Shown piece after piece: positions 25,291 through 34,257 of a stretch of 43,124 bases of DNA. Positions within the stretch are counted from its first letter, which is position 1. Every line of letters begins with the position of its first letter. This stretch comes from an uncultured Flavobacteriales bacterium (GTDB lineage Bacteria > Bacteroidota > Bacteroidia > Flavobacteriales_G > Salibacteraceae). A program made the translations under genes and the position numbers. Under the pieces are notes generated by a model, which did no database searches, was not told the origin of the DNA, and worked only from the letters and a program-made list of their open reading frames with translations. The stretch covers positions 1 to 43,124 of the forward strand of contig CAJXNO010000021.1 in assembly GCA_913057205.1 (NCBI GenBank), written 5' to 3'.

Positions 25291-27921
25291 TCACTCGGTT
25301 TTCACATAGTTTTCATTGAAGAACTCCATGTAAGCCTCCACGTTCTGATCCTTGTAGAACTGCGCGTAGTTGTCATACGAGATCACAAAACGCGGAAAAT
25401 TCGGCTTCACCAATGAAGCCACTTGTTGGGCATTCGTAAAGGTTCCGAGGTAGTCCATCGCTTTGGACGCGTATCCCACGTTTGAAACAATCACCATGGA
25501 TGACCCGTCTTTCAAGGGAATCATCGATGTTTTAAAACCGCGTGTACTGAAGTAACGGCGATTGAAGTCCGAGACCTGTACCTGAACGTCGCCGGCCTTC
25601 ATGGTATCTGGAATGATCAAGATGAAGTTGTGGGCAGAGCCGATGCTGTACTCGAAGCGTGCCTTTGCTTCCTCCATTTCATTCTGCTCCATCTCCTCGT
25701 TCGCCTTCTCGACCTCGTTCCCAAGTTGCTTTCCGCCTTCCAAGTAGGCTACGATGTCTCCTGCTTCCTTGCCCACTTCAGACCCTCCGTATTTCTTGCT
25801 GACCTCTTTCAACTCCGTGATCATGCGTTGCTCGCTATCGATGTATCCAAGGCACAGCGCTTCCAAAAACTTCAATTGTGGCTCATACTCGCTGTTGGGG
25901 TACTGATCGAGAGCGGAACGAACGAACTCGTAAGATTTTCGATAGAAGCCTTGTTCAAAATAGACATAGGCCTCCTCGTAGATCTTCTGCACCGCGGCCG
26001 ACTTCTCCTCTTCCTGCGCGGCATATCCTGGATTCGCAATCACCTTTGCAAAGTCAGACTCAGGGTAGCGTGATAGGACTTGCTGGCGGTAATAATCCGC
26101 CTTGGTTTGATTCCCCATTTCCCCGTACATCAGGTACAGCTGATAGTAGCAGGTTGGGTGATACTTGGAGCTATCGTAGCGTGAAAGCAGGTCTTCAAAG
26201 GTCTCTACCGCAGGGGGGTAGTCGTTCATCTGCTCCTTGTACACCAAGCCGAGGTCATACAAGGCTTCAACGATCAACGAATTAGAACGTGCAAGCTTTT
26301 CATCTGTATCCGGTACTGACTTCCAGTAATAATTCGGGTTCTTGGGGTCGTTGGCGCCATCGATGGTATCTTCTGCCAATGGGTCTCCATCTCCTTCCAG
26401 CAATAAAGGAGCAGAAGAGGTTTTGTCTGACCTGCGCCAATCGTCTTCGTTCTTTCGGTTGCCTCCCCAGATCCGTTTGAACTCCTGTGACCCGAAGCCT
26501 ACTGCCCCTGGATTGTAGAAGTACCAATCACCGCTCCGCGCATTCTGGTTGAACTGCGAGTTCTGATCGAACTTGGCTTGCTGACCTCTGAGCTCCTCTA
26601 GTTCGCGCTGGCGTTCGGCGTCTTTTTCCGCTTGGATGAAATCATCGATCAAGGTTTCGATGATCTGTTCTTGCTCCTTCTTCGGCAGCTGTGCAAAGGC
26701 CTGCAAGCTGTCTTGCTCCTCCACAATGTTGATGTCGCGCATCATTTGTGTCAAGCTGTTTGCTCGGGCCAGAATGGTCTCATAATCTGGGTGCTCCGTA
26801 GACAAAAAGGCTACCGTACTGTCGTAGTAAGTCTGCGCCACCTCATAGTTGGGCTTCGCAAAGTAAATATCCGCCAGGCGGTAGTAAGCCAATCCCTTCG
26901 CATTACCGTTTCGAACCGATTTCTGTACCGCTTCCTTCAGGTATTCAACGCCTTTCTCTTCGTTTCCCTCCTTCAACTCCATCTCTGCGAGGGCATAGTA
27001 GATCTGATCCAAGAATTCCGCATTCTTTTCATCCTTGATCATATCCCAAAGGATCTCCTTGACCTCATCTGAATTCCCTGCATTCACGTCAAAAGCCAAG
27101 GCACGATTGATCTTCGCGTAGAATGCCATTTCATAATCTGGATTCCGCTTGATCACTTCCGCAAACAAGCGACTGGAACGAAAACCATCGCCTTGTTCAT
27201 CGTAGAACTGCGCCAGGATAAAGATCCGGCGTGTTTTCACCGCTCGCTTCTTGGTGAACTTCACCGAACGCTCCATCTCTTCGATCGCGTCGTCCAAGCG
27301 ATCTTGCCGGAGGTAGAAATCCGCTTTTACCGCATGCAGCTCGCCCAACATCTTCTCTGGGAAGCCATCTGCAACGCTTAGCTTTCTGAATTGGTCGCTC
27401 GCACGCTGGTATTGCTCTTGCTCGGTGTAGATGCGCCCAAGCCAGTAGTAAGACAATTGCTTGATTTCCTCATCCGGGTACTTGCGTTTGGTGAAATCAA
27501 AGATCTGCTTAGAAAGGGTCAACTCCTTTTTCAAGAACTGCGCCTCCCCCATCACAATCCATGTGTCATCGATCCATTTGCAGTACTCCTTCCCCTTGAT
27601 GTCCATGCTGTGCCGATCCACCACCAACGAAGTCTTCTCGATGGCCCGATCTAACTGCGGATACACTTGCTGGACGACCTCTTGATTGTTGTAGATGAAA
27701 ATAGGAAGCTGCTGCGTGTAGTCTTCCTCATAGGACTCCTCCATGTTGCGATGTGCATCCTGAAGGGCCAATCGACCATTGAAGAACCCGTTGTAGCGCG
27801 CCGTGATGTTGTGGTAGGTGCGGTTAACGATCGTGTTCTTTTCCTGTGAGCACGAAGCGAGCAATACGATAACCGCAAGGGTCGATATGATCTGGTTTAT
27901 CCTCAAAAGGCTGCTATTCAT
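25291..27921 (-). CDS. sprE: SprE/PorW-type T9SS lipoprotein with TPR repeats
   Basis: A periplasmic lipoprotein component needed for type IX secretion and, in gliding species, motility. PorW is thought to link the PorLM motor with the outer-membrane translocon. Length 876 aa matches SprE/PorW (~870). The lipobox is LLASC (Cys24), and the mature protein starts with the family pattern NTIVNRTYHNITARYNGFFNGRLALQ. Residues ~120-700 are mostly TPR helices. The C-terminal ~90 residues form a separate small domain (HNFILIIPDTMKAGDVQVQVSDFNRRYF). Identification rests on this start, the length and the architecture. The gene supports the idea that the four T9SS cargo proteins here are truly exported. 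It is divergent from the M23 gene and has its own -7 element. Confidence 0.87.
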   Translation of the reverse strand: MNSSLLRINQIISTLAVIVLLASCSQEKNTIVNRTYHNITARYNGFFNGRLALQDAHRNMEESYEEDYTQQLPIFIYNNQEVVQQVYPQLDRAIEKTSLVVDRHSMDIKGKEYCKWIDDTWIVMGEAQFLKKELTLSKQIFDFTKRKYPDEEIKQLSYYWLGRIYTEQEQYQRASDQFRKLSVADGFPEKMLGELHAVKADFYLRQDRLDDAIEEMERSVKFTKKRAVKTRRIFILAQFYDEQGDGFRSSRLFAEVIKRNPDYEMAFYAKINRALAFDVNAGNSDEVKEILWDMIKDEKNAEFLDQIYYALAEMELKEGNEEKGVEYLKEAVQKSVRNGNAKGLAYYRLADIYFAKPNYEVAQTYYDSTVAFLSTEHPDYETILARANSLTQMMRDINIVEEQDSLQAFAQLPKKEQEQIIETLIDDFIQAEKDAERQRELEELRGQQAKFDQNSQFNQNARSGDWYFYNPGAVGFGSQEFKRIWGGNRKNEDDWRRSDKTSSAPLLLEGDGDPLAEDTIDGANDPKNPNYYWKSVPDTDEKLARSNSLIVEALYDLGLVYKEQMNDYPPAVETFEDLLSRYDSSKYHPTCYYQLYLMYGEMGNQTKADYYRQQVLSRYPESDFAKVIANPGYAAQEEEKSAAVQKIYEEAYVYFEQGFYRKSYEFVRSALDQYPNSEYEPQLKFLEALCLGYIDSEQRMITELKEVSKKYGGSEVGKEAGDIVAYLEGGKQLGNEVEKANEEMEQNEMEEAKARFEYSIGSAHNFILIIPDTMKAGDVQVQVSDFNRRYFSTRGFKTSMIPLKDGSSMVIVSNVGYASKAMDYLGTFTNAQQVASLVKPNFPRFVISYDNYAQFYKDQNVEAYMEFFNENYVKTE

Positions 27922-27939
27922 TCACTTGCTCAGGGCTGG

Positions 27940-27947
27940 CAAAATTA
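27940..27947 (-). promoter_or_regulatory. -7 promoter element of sprE/porW
   Basis: TAATTTTG on the minus strand, a perfect TAnnTTTG element 19 bases before the start codon. No clear -33 TTTG was found at the matching distance. Confidence 0.45.
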
Positions 27948-27977
27948 CCTTAATTCTAAAGAGATACGAATGAACGC

Positions 27978-28005
27978 TTTGCCTCGTGTATTATTGAGAT
28001 ATTTG
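27978..28005 (+). promoter_or_regulatory. Promoter of the M23 peptidase gene
   Basis: TTTG (27978-27981), 16 bases, then GATATTTG (27998-28005), which differs from TAnnTTTG only in its first base. The start codon is 11 bases further on, so the leader must be very short. Confidence 0.45.
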
Positions 28006-28015
28006 AACGAAATTT

Positions 28016-28894
28016 ATGGCCAAGGGAAAAGAAGATAAAAAGTCGGGCCGAAAGCTCTACCAACGCTTGAGGAATCACTACAAGCTGGTTTTGCTGAACA
28101 TCGACACGTTTGAAGAGCGTTTCAGTCTGCTGCTCTCTCCGCTGAACGTAATCGTGATCGTGGGCTTAACCCTCTTCTTCATCGCCGTCTTTGCTTTTGC
28201 CTTATTGGGCTGGACCCCATTGCGCTATTACCTACCGGATTACGCAGAGGAAGTGCGGGTGAAGAAACTGGCAGTTGAGGCTGCCCTCAAGGCCGACAGC
28301 ATGGAGATTGCCTTAGCGCAGCGCGACGCCTACATTGAGAATATCCGCATGTTGATCGAGGGCCGAGTAGATACCGCCGTACTGGATTCCGGACTCCTCA
28401 CCGCGGTTGATCCACTTGAGGTGGAATACACCCGCAGCCCAGAGGACTCCATGCTTCGGTCAGAGATCGAGAAGGAAGACCTTTTGAACCTGAATCCGAA
28501 TTTCAACCGAAACGTAAAAACAGCTTTCATCCTCTTTCCTCCGATCGCTGGATCGGTCATGGACCGGTTCAATGCAGAGAAGAACCATTACGGGGTAGAT
28601 ATTGCAGCTCCAAAAGACGCTACGATCAAGGCGATCGATGACGGAACGGTGATTATCTCCGCCTATACTGCGGAAACGGGCTATGTGCTGCAAATACAAC
28701 ACGACAATGACCTGCTTTCTGTATACAAGCACAACTCCACGATCTTGAAAAAGGAAGGTGATAAAGTGCGCGCAGGTGAAGCGATCGCCATCATCGGTGA
28801 AACTGGAGAATACTCGTCTGGACCTCACCTGCATTTTGAGCTTTGGCGCAAAGGCGTTCCCATCAACCCAGAAACCTTCTTCTCCTTCGAATAA
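28016..28894 (+). CDS. Membrane-anchored M23 family metalloendopeptidase
   Basis: A peptidoglycan cross-link endopeptidase anchored in the inner membrane and facing the periplasm. Residues 1-40 are a basic cytoplasmic tail, 45-66 a transmembrane helix (VIVIVGLTLFFIAVFAFALLGW), and 75-160 a helical linker. The LytM/M23 domain spans ~172-290. The zinc ligands are intact: His191 and Asp195 in HYGVDIAAP and His273 in GPHLHFELW, with His271 as the catalytic base. It is therefore expected to be active, unlike the EnvC-like protein at 7122-8321. The stop codon shares a base with the rnhA start (TAATG), so the two genes are translated from one message. Two-gene operon. Confidence 0.92.
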   Translation: MAKGKEDKKSGRKLYQRLRNHYKLVLLNIDTFEERFSLLLSPLNVIVIVGLTLFFIAVFAFALLGWTPLRYYLPDYAEEVRVKKLAVEAALKADSMEIALAQRDAYIENIRMLIEGRVDTAVLDSGLLTAVDPLEVEYTRSPEDSMLRSEIEKEDLLNLNPNFNRNVKTAFILFPPIAGSVMDRFNAEKNHYGVDIAAPKDATIKAIDDGTVIISAYTAETGYVLQIQHDNDLLSVYKHNSTILKKEGDKVRAGEAIAIIGETGEYSSGPHLHFELWRKGVPINPETFFSFE

Positions 28895-29367
28895 TGGCGC
28901 GCATCACGGTATATACAGATGGCTCTTCACGTGGCAACCCCGGACCCGGAGGTTACGGAATTGTCTTAATGGCCGGTGAGCACAGGAAGGAGATGTCAGC
29001 GGGATTTCGTCATACCACCAACAACCGCATGGAGCTCTTGAGTGTGATCGTGGCGCTGGAGACTTTGAAAGGAAGTGGGCATCAGGTGTTGATCTACTCA
29101 GACAGCAAATACGTGGTGGATGCCGTTGAAAAGAAATGGGTTTTCGGTTGGCAGAAGAAAGGCTTCAAAGGCAAGAAGAATGAAGACCTATGGAACCGTT
29201 TTTTGCGCATCTACCCCAAACACCATGTGAAGTTTGTTTGGGTAAAAGGCCACGATGGCAACCCGCTCAATGAGCGTTGCGATACCCTTGCCGTTGAAGC
29301 TGCATTAGGAGGAAACCTGAAAGAAGACCGCGCCTTTGAATTGGAATCCGGATACGCTACTCGCTGA
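28894..29367 (+). CDS. rnhA: Ribonuclease HI
   Basis: Cleaves the RNA strand of RNA-DNA hybrids, removing primers and R-loops. The catalytic set is complete: Asp9 in VYTDGSSRGNPGPGGYG, Glu47 in NRMELL, Asp70 in YSDSKYVVDAV, His120 in KGHDGNP and Asp130 in NERCDTLA, at nearly the same spacing as in E. coli RNase HI. The basic protrusion (KKWVFGWQKKGFKGKKNEDLW) that binds the hybrid is present. The start at 28894 overlaps the stop of the M23 gene by one base. An in-frame ATG at 28843 lies inside that gene and is rejected. Length 157 aa. The 3' end overlaps the convergent M1 gene by 11 bases. Confidence 0.96.
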   Translation: MARITVYTDGSSRGNPGPGGYGIVLMAGEHRKEMSAGFRHTTNNRMELLSVIVALETLKGSGHQVLIYSDSKYVVDAVEKKWVFGWQKKGFKGKKNEDLWNRFLRIYPKHHVKFVWVKGHDGNPLNERCDTLAVEAALGGNLKEDRAFELESGYATR

Positions 29368-31987
29368 AGTGCTCATCCTCTCCTTGCAGTTCTCGTGCCT
29401 CTTCCATCAACGCCGCTAGACTGGCCTTCTTGTTTCTAAGCTTAGCCAGGTGTTCTGTTTGATCAGAGGTTATCTCCGGCAGCGACTCCAATTGTTCGAT
29501 CTCATTGGCGTAGTAGCCCACCGCCTTTTCTAAGGACTGAAGCGCCGCCAGCCTTGCCCACCACGAGGTCTCACTCAGGGCCTCCTTGCTGAGTTCTTTC
29601 ACCAGGGCATCATACACCTCTTCCGTGCCAACTACCTGAGCGAAGTTGCCGAAGTCATTGTTGAACAGGAATCGCTCGAATCCACTTAAGTCGGCCCCCG
29701 CTGTTTGAAAGAACCCCAAGGATGATGCAGCACCACAATTAGCGTGTAGCCGTGACAGCCAGGTAATCAACGCCTCTTTTTCCTCGGTGCTGAATGCTTC
29801 GGTGAACGACAAGCCCTTGCAGGGGTCACGCTCCAGCATCAGCGAGAGCGCTGAACGCATCACCTTGAAGGAGGTGTCATTGAGGGCCTGTTTGATCATG
29901 CTTATAGACAAGCCTTCTGACGAAAGCGAATCCAAGGCATACAAGGCCACCGATCGCACGTGTGAAGAGGTATCGCTCGCGAGCACCTCTTCCAATAAGC
30001 CAACCACCTTGGTGGTATCCATCTCCCTCAATGAAAAGAGGTGCTCCACCGCTCGGTAGCGGATCTGTTCGAAATGATCCTCCTCTTGGATGATCCTGAT
30101 CAAATTTGCCTCCAAGGCCCGCTCTTGCGCTTGGGTTTCAAGCTGAAAGGCAGACATCGCGTCGTTGATCGGATGAAAGCTGCTGCTTGCCGCCAACTGG
30201 GCCAGCCACACGTCTTGCGGTTTGACTTCTACCCGCTGCCAAAGCAGGTCGTGATCGGGGTCAACGGAGAACCACAAGGGCTCATCATCCAGCTTGAAGG
30301 TGTAGGATTCGTTCCAATCATCCACCCAGATGCGATGCGTGTCTTTCTTGTTGGCATAAGCAATCACCACCTCAGCGTGCTGGCGAAACGGCCGGTCAGA
30401 GGTTTGTGCCTGTTCGAGGCGCAGGCTCAACGTGGTCCACGCGCTGTCATTTGACCAATTGATGTTCATTTCAGGATGACCGGCCATGTTGTACCAATCG
30501 TCAAAGAACCAATTCAAGTCTTTTCCGGATGCGCACTCCAAAGCTTGCCTGAGGTCATCATCCTCCACGGTAGAAAACGCGTGCTGCTCAAGGTAGTACT
30601 GGAGTCCGCGGAAGAAAGCATCATCGCCCAGTTCTTTTCGGAGCATGTGAACCACCAAGCCTCCTTTCTGGTAGCTGTGGCTATCGAATAGATCATCCGG
30701 ATCATCATAGCGGTAGCGAATAAGCGGCTTAGCGCGCATCTCTGCATCCGTGAAGTAGCGTTGAGCATCTTGATGCAGATGATAGCGTGCTGCTTCCAAT
30801 CCATACTTGTATTCCTTCCACAGGTACTCCCCATAGGTAGCGAACCCCTCATTCATGGTGATCTGTGGCCATGATTCACAGGTAACAAGGTCACCAAACC
30901 AGTGGTGGAAGAGTTCATGCGCGATCACATCCTCGTGCGACTCATCGATCAATTGGCGACGCGTGAGCTGCACGAAATCGCCATGGATCACCGCTGAAGT
31001 ATTCTCCATTGCCCCGGTAACGAAGTCTTCTACCACCACTTGATGGTACTTTGACCATGGATACTCCACGCCAAGAACCTCCGAGTAGAAGGTCAACATT
31101 TCCGGCGTATTGCCGAAGATGGCCTCAGCGTCTTCTTCGTATTCCTTGTCAACGTAATACCACACGGGCAAGTCCTTCCATTCATCCTTATGCACCGCCC
31201 AAGATCCAATGGCGATCATGGTAAGGTAGGTGCTGTGGGGTTGATCTTGTTTCCAGTAGTCTGTTCGTGTGCCGTCCTCGTTCAGCGAGCCGTACATAAG
31301 GGTTCCATTCGACAAGGTTTGCAAGGTGCTATCTACCGTCAAGAAGATCTCTTGGGTGAACTTTTCATGCGGTTGATCGATGCAAGGGAACCAGCCGGAA
31401 TTGTAGGTGGTCTCGCCTTGGCTCCAGATCTGCGTCGGTTTGCCGTCTATCTCCTTTCTCGGATTGATGAAGTAGAGCCCTTGAGCAGAGGTAATGGCTC
31501 TTCCGTCTCCTTTGTCAAGCTTGATCGGCCGGGCTATGTAGTCGATCGATAGCTTGACCGTATCCCTACTACCTAAGGCTATATCAGGGATCACCTGCAG
31601 GATCTTTCCATCGTAGGCATAGTTAACGGAAGCGCTCGTGTCTGCTTCCAACCATTGCACCGCCTTGATCTCAAATCCACGGGCGTCCAAGTGCAGGGTG
31701 TCTAGGTTCTGATGATAAGGCGTGACGGTAAGCAAGGCAGAGCCGATCACCTCTTCATCTTCCCAGTTGAACCTCAGGTCGAGTTCCATGTGGATGACAT
31801 CCAGCAATCGCTCGGCAGGCTGCTGGTAGGGCAGGGTCTGATCGGCGTTGATCACGAAATCCATGGTATCTAGAAGAATTGCTGTTTCCGGGGTCATGCC
31901 TTCCTGCCCCCTTTTAAGCAATCCGCAGGCATTTAAAACGAACAAGAAGGTGAGGAAAATCACCGGCCTCAAGCGCTGAATAATCAT
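29357..31987 (-). CDS. M1 family zinc aminopeptidase, lipoprotein
   Basis: Removes N-terminal residues from peptides; probably attached to a periplasmic or outer membrane by lipid. The start at 31987 (MIIQRLRPVIFLTFLFVLNACG) gives a lipobox LNACG, whereas the longer frame to 32119 would bury the signal and is rejected. M1 landmarks: the GAMEN exopeptidase motif (~residue 326), the zinc site HELFHHWFGDL (HEXXH, ~352) with the downstream glutamate in NEGFATYGEYLW, and the transition-state tyrosine region SHSYQKGGLVVHML. The C-terminal half (~560-876) is helical with HEAT-like repeats. Complete length 876 aa. The start region is divergent from the biotin carrier gene with 43 bases between start codons. 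Confidence 0.93.
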   Translation of the reverse strand: MIIQRLRPVIFLTFLFVLNACGLLKRGQEGMTPETAILLDTMDFVINADQTLPYQQPAERLLDVIHMELDLRFNWEDEEVIGSALLTVTPYHQNLDTLHLDARGFEIKAVQWLEADTSASVNYAYDGKILQVIPDIALGSRDTVKLSIDYIARPIKLDKGDGRAITSAQGLYFINPRKEIDGKPTQIWSQGETTYNSGWFPCIDQPHEKFTQEIFLTVDSTLQTLSNGTLMYGSLNEDGTRTDYWKQDQPHSTYLTMIAIGSWAVHKDEWKDLPVWYYVDKEYEEDAEAIFGNTPEMLTFYSEVLGVEYPWSKYHQVVVEDFVTGAMENTSAVIHGDFVQLTRRQLIDESHEDVIAHELFHHWFGDLVTCESWPQITMNEGFATYGEYLWKEYKYGLEAARYHLHQDAQRYFTDAEMRAKPLIRYRYDDPDDLFDSHSYQKGGLVVHMLRKELGDDAFFRGLQYYLEQHAFSTVEDDDLRQALECASGKDLNWFFDDWYNMAGHPEMNINWSNDSAWTTLSLRLEQAQTSDRPFRQHAEVVIAYANKKDTHRIWVDDWNESYTFKLDDEPLWFSVDPDHDLLWQRVEVKPQDVWLAQLAASSSFHPINDAMSAFQLETQAQERALEANLIRIIQEEDHFEQIRYRAVEHLFSLREMDTTKVVGLLEEVLASDTSSHVRSVALYALDSLSSEGLSISMIKQALNDTSFKVMRSALSLMLERDPCKGLSFTEAFSTEEKEALITWLSRLHANCGAASSLGFFQTAGADLSGFERFLFNNDFGNFAQVVGTEEVYDALVKELSKEALSETSWWARLAALQSLEKAVGYYANEIEQLESLPEITSDQTEHLAKLRNKKASLAALMEEARELQGEDEHFSE

Positions 31988-32018
31988 CCGCCAAAGATGG
32001 CCATAAAAGCCTGAATGA

Positions 32019-32026
32019 TACTTTTG
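32019..32026 (+). promoter_or_regulatory. -7 element of the biotin carrier gene, almost abutting the ATG
   Basis: TACTTTTG is a perfect TAnnTTTG element that ends 4 bases before the ATG at 32031. If it is used, transcription would begin at or next to the start codon and the message would be leaderless. No -33 TTTG is evident. Confidence 0.45.
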
Positions 32027-32030
32027 CTTT

Positions 32031-32528
32031 ATGCAGGAAATAGTAATCGGAAAGAACAAATATGAAGTCGCTCCAGGCAAAGAAGCTGGTGAGGTGATGA
32101 TCAATGGAGCTGCTACCAACGTTGATCTGGTAGCACTAGGTGACGGACACTACCACATGATCTTCGAAGGACAGTCCATCAATATTGAGGTGGTTCAACC
32201 GGATGGTAAGGCGCCCCAGATCAAGATCGATGGTCGACTTTATCAGCCGGAGATCAAGGGCGAAACCGACCTTCTTTTAGAGCGTCTCGGCTTGAACATT
32301 TCATCCAAGAAAGCGGTTAAAGAATTGAAAGCTCCGATGCCAGGATTGGTCCTCGAGATCCGCGTTGAACCAGGACAAGCCGTGAAGGAGGGAGACCCAT
32401 TGGTGGTGCTGGAAGCGATGAAGATGGAAAACGTACTAAAAGCTCCAGGCGAAGCCGTAGTAAAGTCAATCGCGGTGAAGAAAGGAGACGCCATAGACAA
32501 GAACGCGATACTGATCGCATTTGAATAG
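32031..32528 (+). CDS. Biotin carboxyl carrier protein (acyl-CoA carboxylase subunit)
   Basis: Carries carboxybiotin between the biotin carboxylase and carboxyltransferase sites of an acyl-CoA carboxylase. Residues ~95-165 form the biotinyl domain with KAPMPGLVLEIRVEPGQAV and the biotinylation motif EAMKMEN, whose lysine takes biotin. The first ~90 residues are a beta-rich region (MQEIVIGKNKYEVAPGKEA ... YHMIFEGQSINIEVV) seen in the ~160-aa carrier proteins of Bacteroidota rather than in AccB of E. coli. No carboxylase or transferase genes are adjacent, so the partner complex (acetyl-, propionyl- or another acyl-CoA carboxylase) is not known. A perfect -7 box lies only a few bases before the ATG. 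Confidence 0.92.
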   Translation: MQEIVIGKNKYEVAPGKEAGEVMINGAATNVDLVALGDGHYHMIFEGQSINIEVVQPDGKAPQIKIDGRLYQPEIKGETDLLLERLGLNISSKKAVKELKAPMPGLVLEIRVEPGQAVKEGDPLVVLEAMKMENVLKAPGEAVVKSIAVKKGDAIDKNAILIAFE

Positions 32529-32548
32529 AACAACGTAAAAACGAAGAC

Positions 32549-33214
32549 ATGAAACGAGTATCGATTTTTTCCCTTGCGCTGACCACCTTGTTATTCACTG
32601 CCTGTTCCAGCGGGTCTGAATCAAGCGATGCTGCACAAACAGCGGCACCAGCAGCTGAAACAGCAACCCCGACTACTTGTACCTACGCGCACAGTGAAGG
32701 CATGCCAGAGGTGCTTTGGGTAGCGTACAAATACACCGAGAAAGTAGGTGTAAAAGGACAGTTTGAAGAAGTGAGCGTTAGCAATACCGGAAGCGGAGAG
32801 CAAATTGCTGATGTGTTGACCGGTGCTCAGATCGATATCAATACAACCAGTTCAAACTCCGGTGACCCAACACGTGATCCGAAGATCAAGGAGACCTTCT
32901 TTGGTGGACTGAACAACGGAGAACAGATCAAAGGCACCATCACCAACGTTTCTGGCGACGAGCAGTCAGGCACGCTAGAGGCGAACATCATGATGAACGG
33001 CGAAGAGAAGCCTGCGAAAGGATCTTACGAGATGCAAGGCGACCAGCTTGAGTTGAAGTTTGATCTGAACGTAGAGACGTGGTCGGCCATGGACGCGCTC
33101 AACGCACTGAACGAGGTTTGTGAAGACCTGCATAAAGGAGCAGATGGCAAAAGCATATTGTGGCCAGACGTGACGGTATACGTGACCACGAGCTTGATGA
33201 AGAACTGCGATTAA
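32549..33214 (+). CDS. YceI-like domain lipoprotein
   Basis: A lipoprotein of 221 residues. The signal MKRVSIFSLALTTLLFTACSS has the lipobox FTACS (Cys19). It is followed by an Ala/Ser/Thr-rich linker to ~45 and a beta-rich domain. The domain shows YceI-type features: W-V-A-Y-K-Y-T-E-K-V-G-V-K-G-Q-F at its start and GDPTRDPKIKETFF, corresponding to the D-x-R-D-x-x-x-x-x-F-F region of YceI proteins. These lipocalin-like barrels bind isoprenoids or other lipids, but the ligand here is unknown. The gene lies 20 bases after the biotin carrier gene and is probably co-transcribed with it. Confidence 0.78.
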   Translation: MKRVSIFSLALTTLLFTACSSGSESSDAAQTAAPAAETATPTTCTYAHSEGMPEVLWVAYKYTEKVGVKGQFEEVSVSNTGSGEQIADVLTGAQIDINTTSSNSGDPTRDPKIKETFFGGLNNGEQIKGTITNVSGDEQSGTLEANIMMNGEEKPAKGSYEMQGDQLELKFDLNVETWSAMDALNALNEVCEDLHKGADGKSILWPDVTVYVTTSLMKNCD

Positions 33215-33233
33215 GGCGAAGACTTAAGACAAC

Positions 33234-33254
33234 ATTGCCTGTTTAGAAGGCAAT
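33234..33254. terminator. Weak hairpin between two convergent genes
   Basis: ATTGCCT and AGGCAAT form a 7-bp stem with a 7-base loop, followed on the plus strand by TTTCTATTTG. It spans the stop codon of the kinase gene at 33243. It is likely a weak terminator for the YceI-like gene. Confidence 0.4.
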
Positions 33255-34172
33255 TTCTATTTGTGTGAGATCGATGAATTGCTGAACGCGAGCATCGATC
33301 TCTTCTTTTGTGAGCTTTTGTAGGCGCTCCGTGCCGAACTTTTCTACGCAGAACGATGCCATCGCCGAACCATAAATGATCGCGCGCTTCATGTTCTCAA
33401 AGCTGATATCACCAGAAGCAGCTAGATAGCCGATGAAGCCACCAGCGAAGGTGTCGCCAGCACCTGTTGGATCGAATACCTCTTCCAACGGTAACGCTGG
33501 AGCGAAGAACACTTCCTTATTGTTGAACAACAAGGCTCCATGTTCCCCTTTCTTGATGATCAAAACCTTTGGCCCCATGGTCAGGATTTTGCGTGCCGCC
33601 TTCACAAGGCTGTACTCACCTGAGAGGATACGTGCTTCTTCATCGTTGATGGTCAACACGTCTACCTTTTTCAATACCGCTTTGAGTTCCTCCATGGCTA
33701 CTTCCATCCAGAAGTTCATGGTGTCCATCACCACCAACTTAGGGCGGTTGGTCATCTGCTCAAGCACCGACATCTGCACCGCTGGGGTGAGGTTACCCAA
33801 CATCAAGAAATCGGCATCGCGGTCGCCATCAGGAACAACGGGTTGAAAGTTCTCGAGCACGTTGAGCTGTGTATCCAAGGTGTCGCGCGTGTTCATGTCG
33901 TTGTGATAACGTCCTGACCAGAAGAAAGACTTCTCTCCCTCACGTTGTTCAACACCGTCTAGTCGGAGGCCTCGACCTTCCAGATCCGTCATCATTTCTT
34001 GAGGAAAATCTTCTCCGATAACACTAACCATCTGAATACCATCAGCATAATAACTTGCCGATAATCCGATATAGGTTGCGGCACCACCAACGATGCGTTC
34101 TGCCTTACCAAATGGCGTTTCTAGTGAGTCAAATGCCATCGTTCCTACTACTACGGTCTTGGGTGTTTTCAT
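33243..34172 (-). CDS. PfkB family carbohydrate/nucleoside kinase
   Basis: A ribokinase-fold enzyme that phosphorylates a small hydroxyl substrate with ATP. The C-terminal signature DPTGAGDTFAGGFIGYLA contains the catalytic Asp and the anion hole. The N-terminal part has the family pattern VVVGTMAFDSLETPFGKAERIVGGAATYIG with the GG substrate loop, and VLTINDEEA follows as expected. Length 309 aa is normal. The substrate cannot be told from sequence alone. In flavobacterial genomes such genes are often simply called PfkB or sugar kinases, and adenosine-kinase-like activity is another option. CACTTTTG (34193-34200, minus strand), a one-mismatch -7 element, lies 20 bases upstream. Confidence 0.88.
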   Translation of the reverse strand: MKTPKTVVVGTMAFDSLETPFGKAERIVGGAATYIGLSASYYADGIQMVSVIGEDFPQEMMTDLEGRGLRLDGVEQREGEKSFFWSGRYHNDMNTRDTLDTQLNVLENFQPVVPDGDRDADFLMLGNLTPAVQMSVLEQMTNRPKLVVMDTMNFWMEVAMEELKAVLKKVDVLTINDEEARILSGEYSLVKAARKILTMGPKVLIIKKGEHGALLFNNKEVFFAPALPLEEVFDPTGAGDTFAGGFIGYLAASGDISFENMKRAIIYGSAMASFCVEKFGTERLQKLTKEEIDARVQQFIDLTQIEIAF

Positions 34173-34257
34173 CTCGCTTTCCTATTGGGCCGCAAAAGTG
34201 GGCATTTAGTTCTTGATCGACGAAATAATCTAATTTTACGGCCCTAAACGTTTTAAT

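Noticed and set aside
28843-28893. Upstream in-frame start for RNase HI
   Set aside because: These codons lie inside the end of the M23 gene. The ATG at 28894 aligns with known RNase HI starts and forms the TAATG coupling.
31988-32119. N-terminal extension of the M1 aminopeptidase
   Set aside because: It would overlap the divergent biotin carrier gene and place 44 residues before a clear lipoprotein signal peptide.
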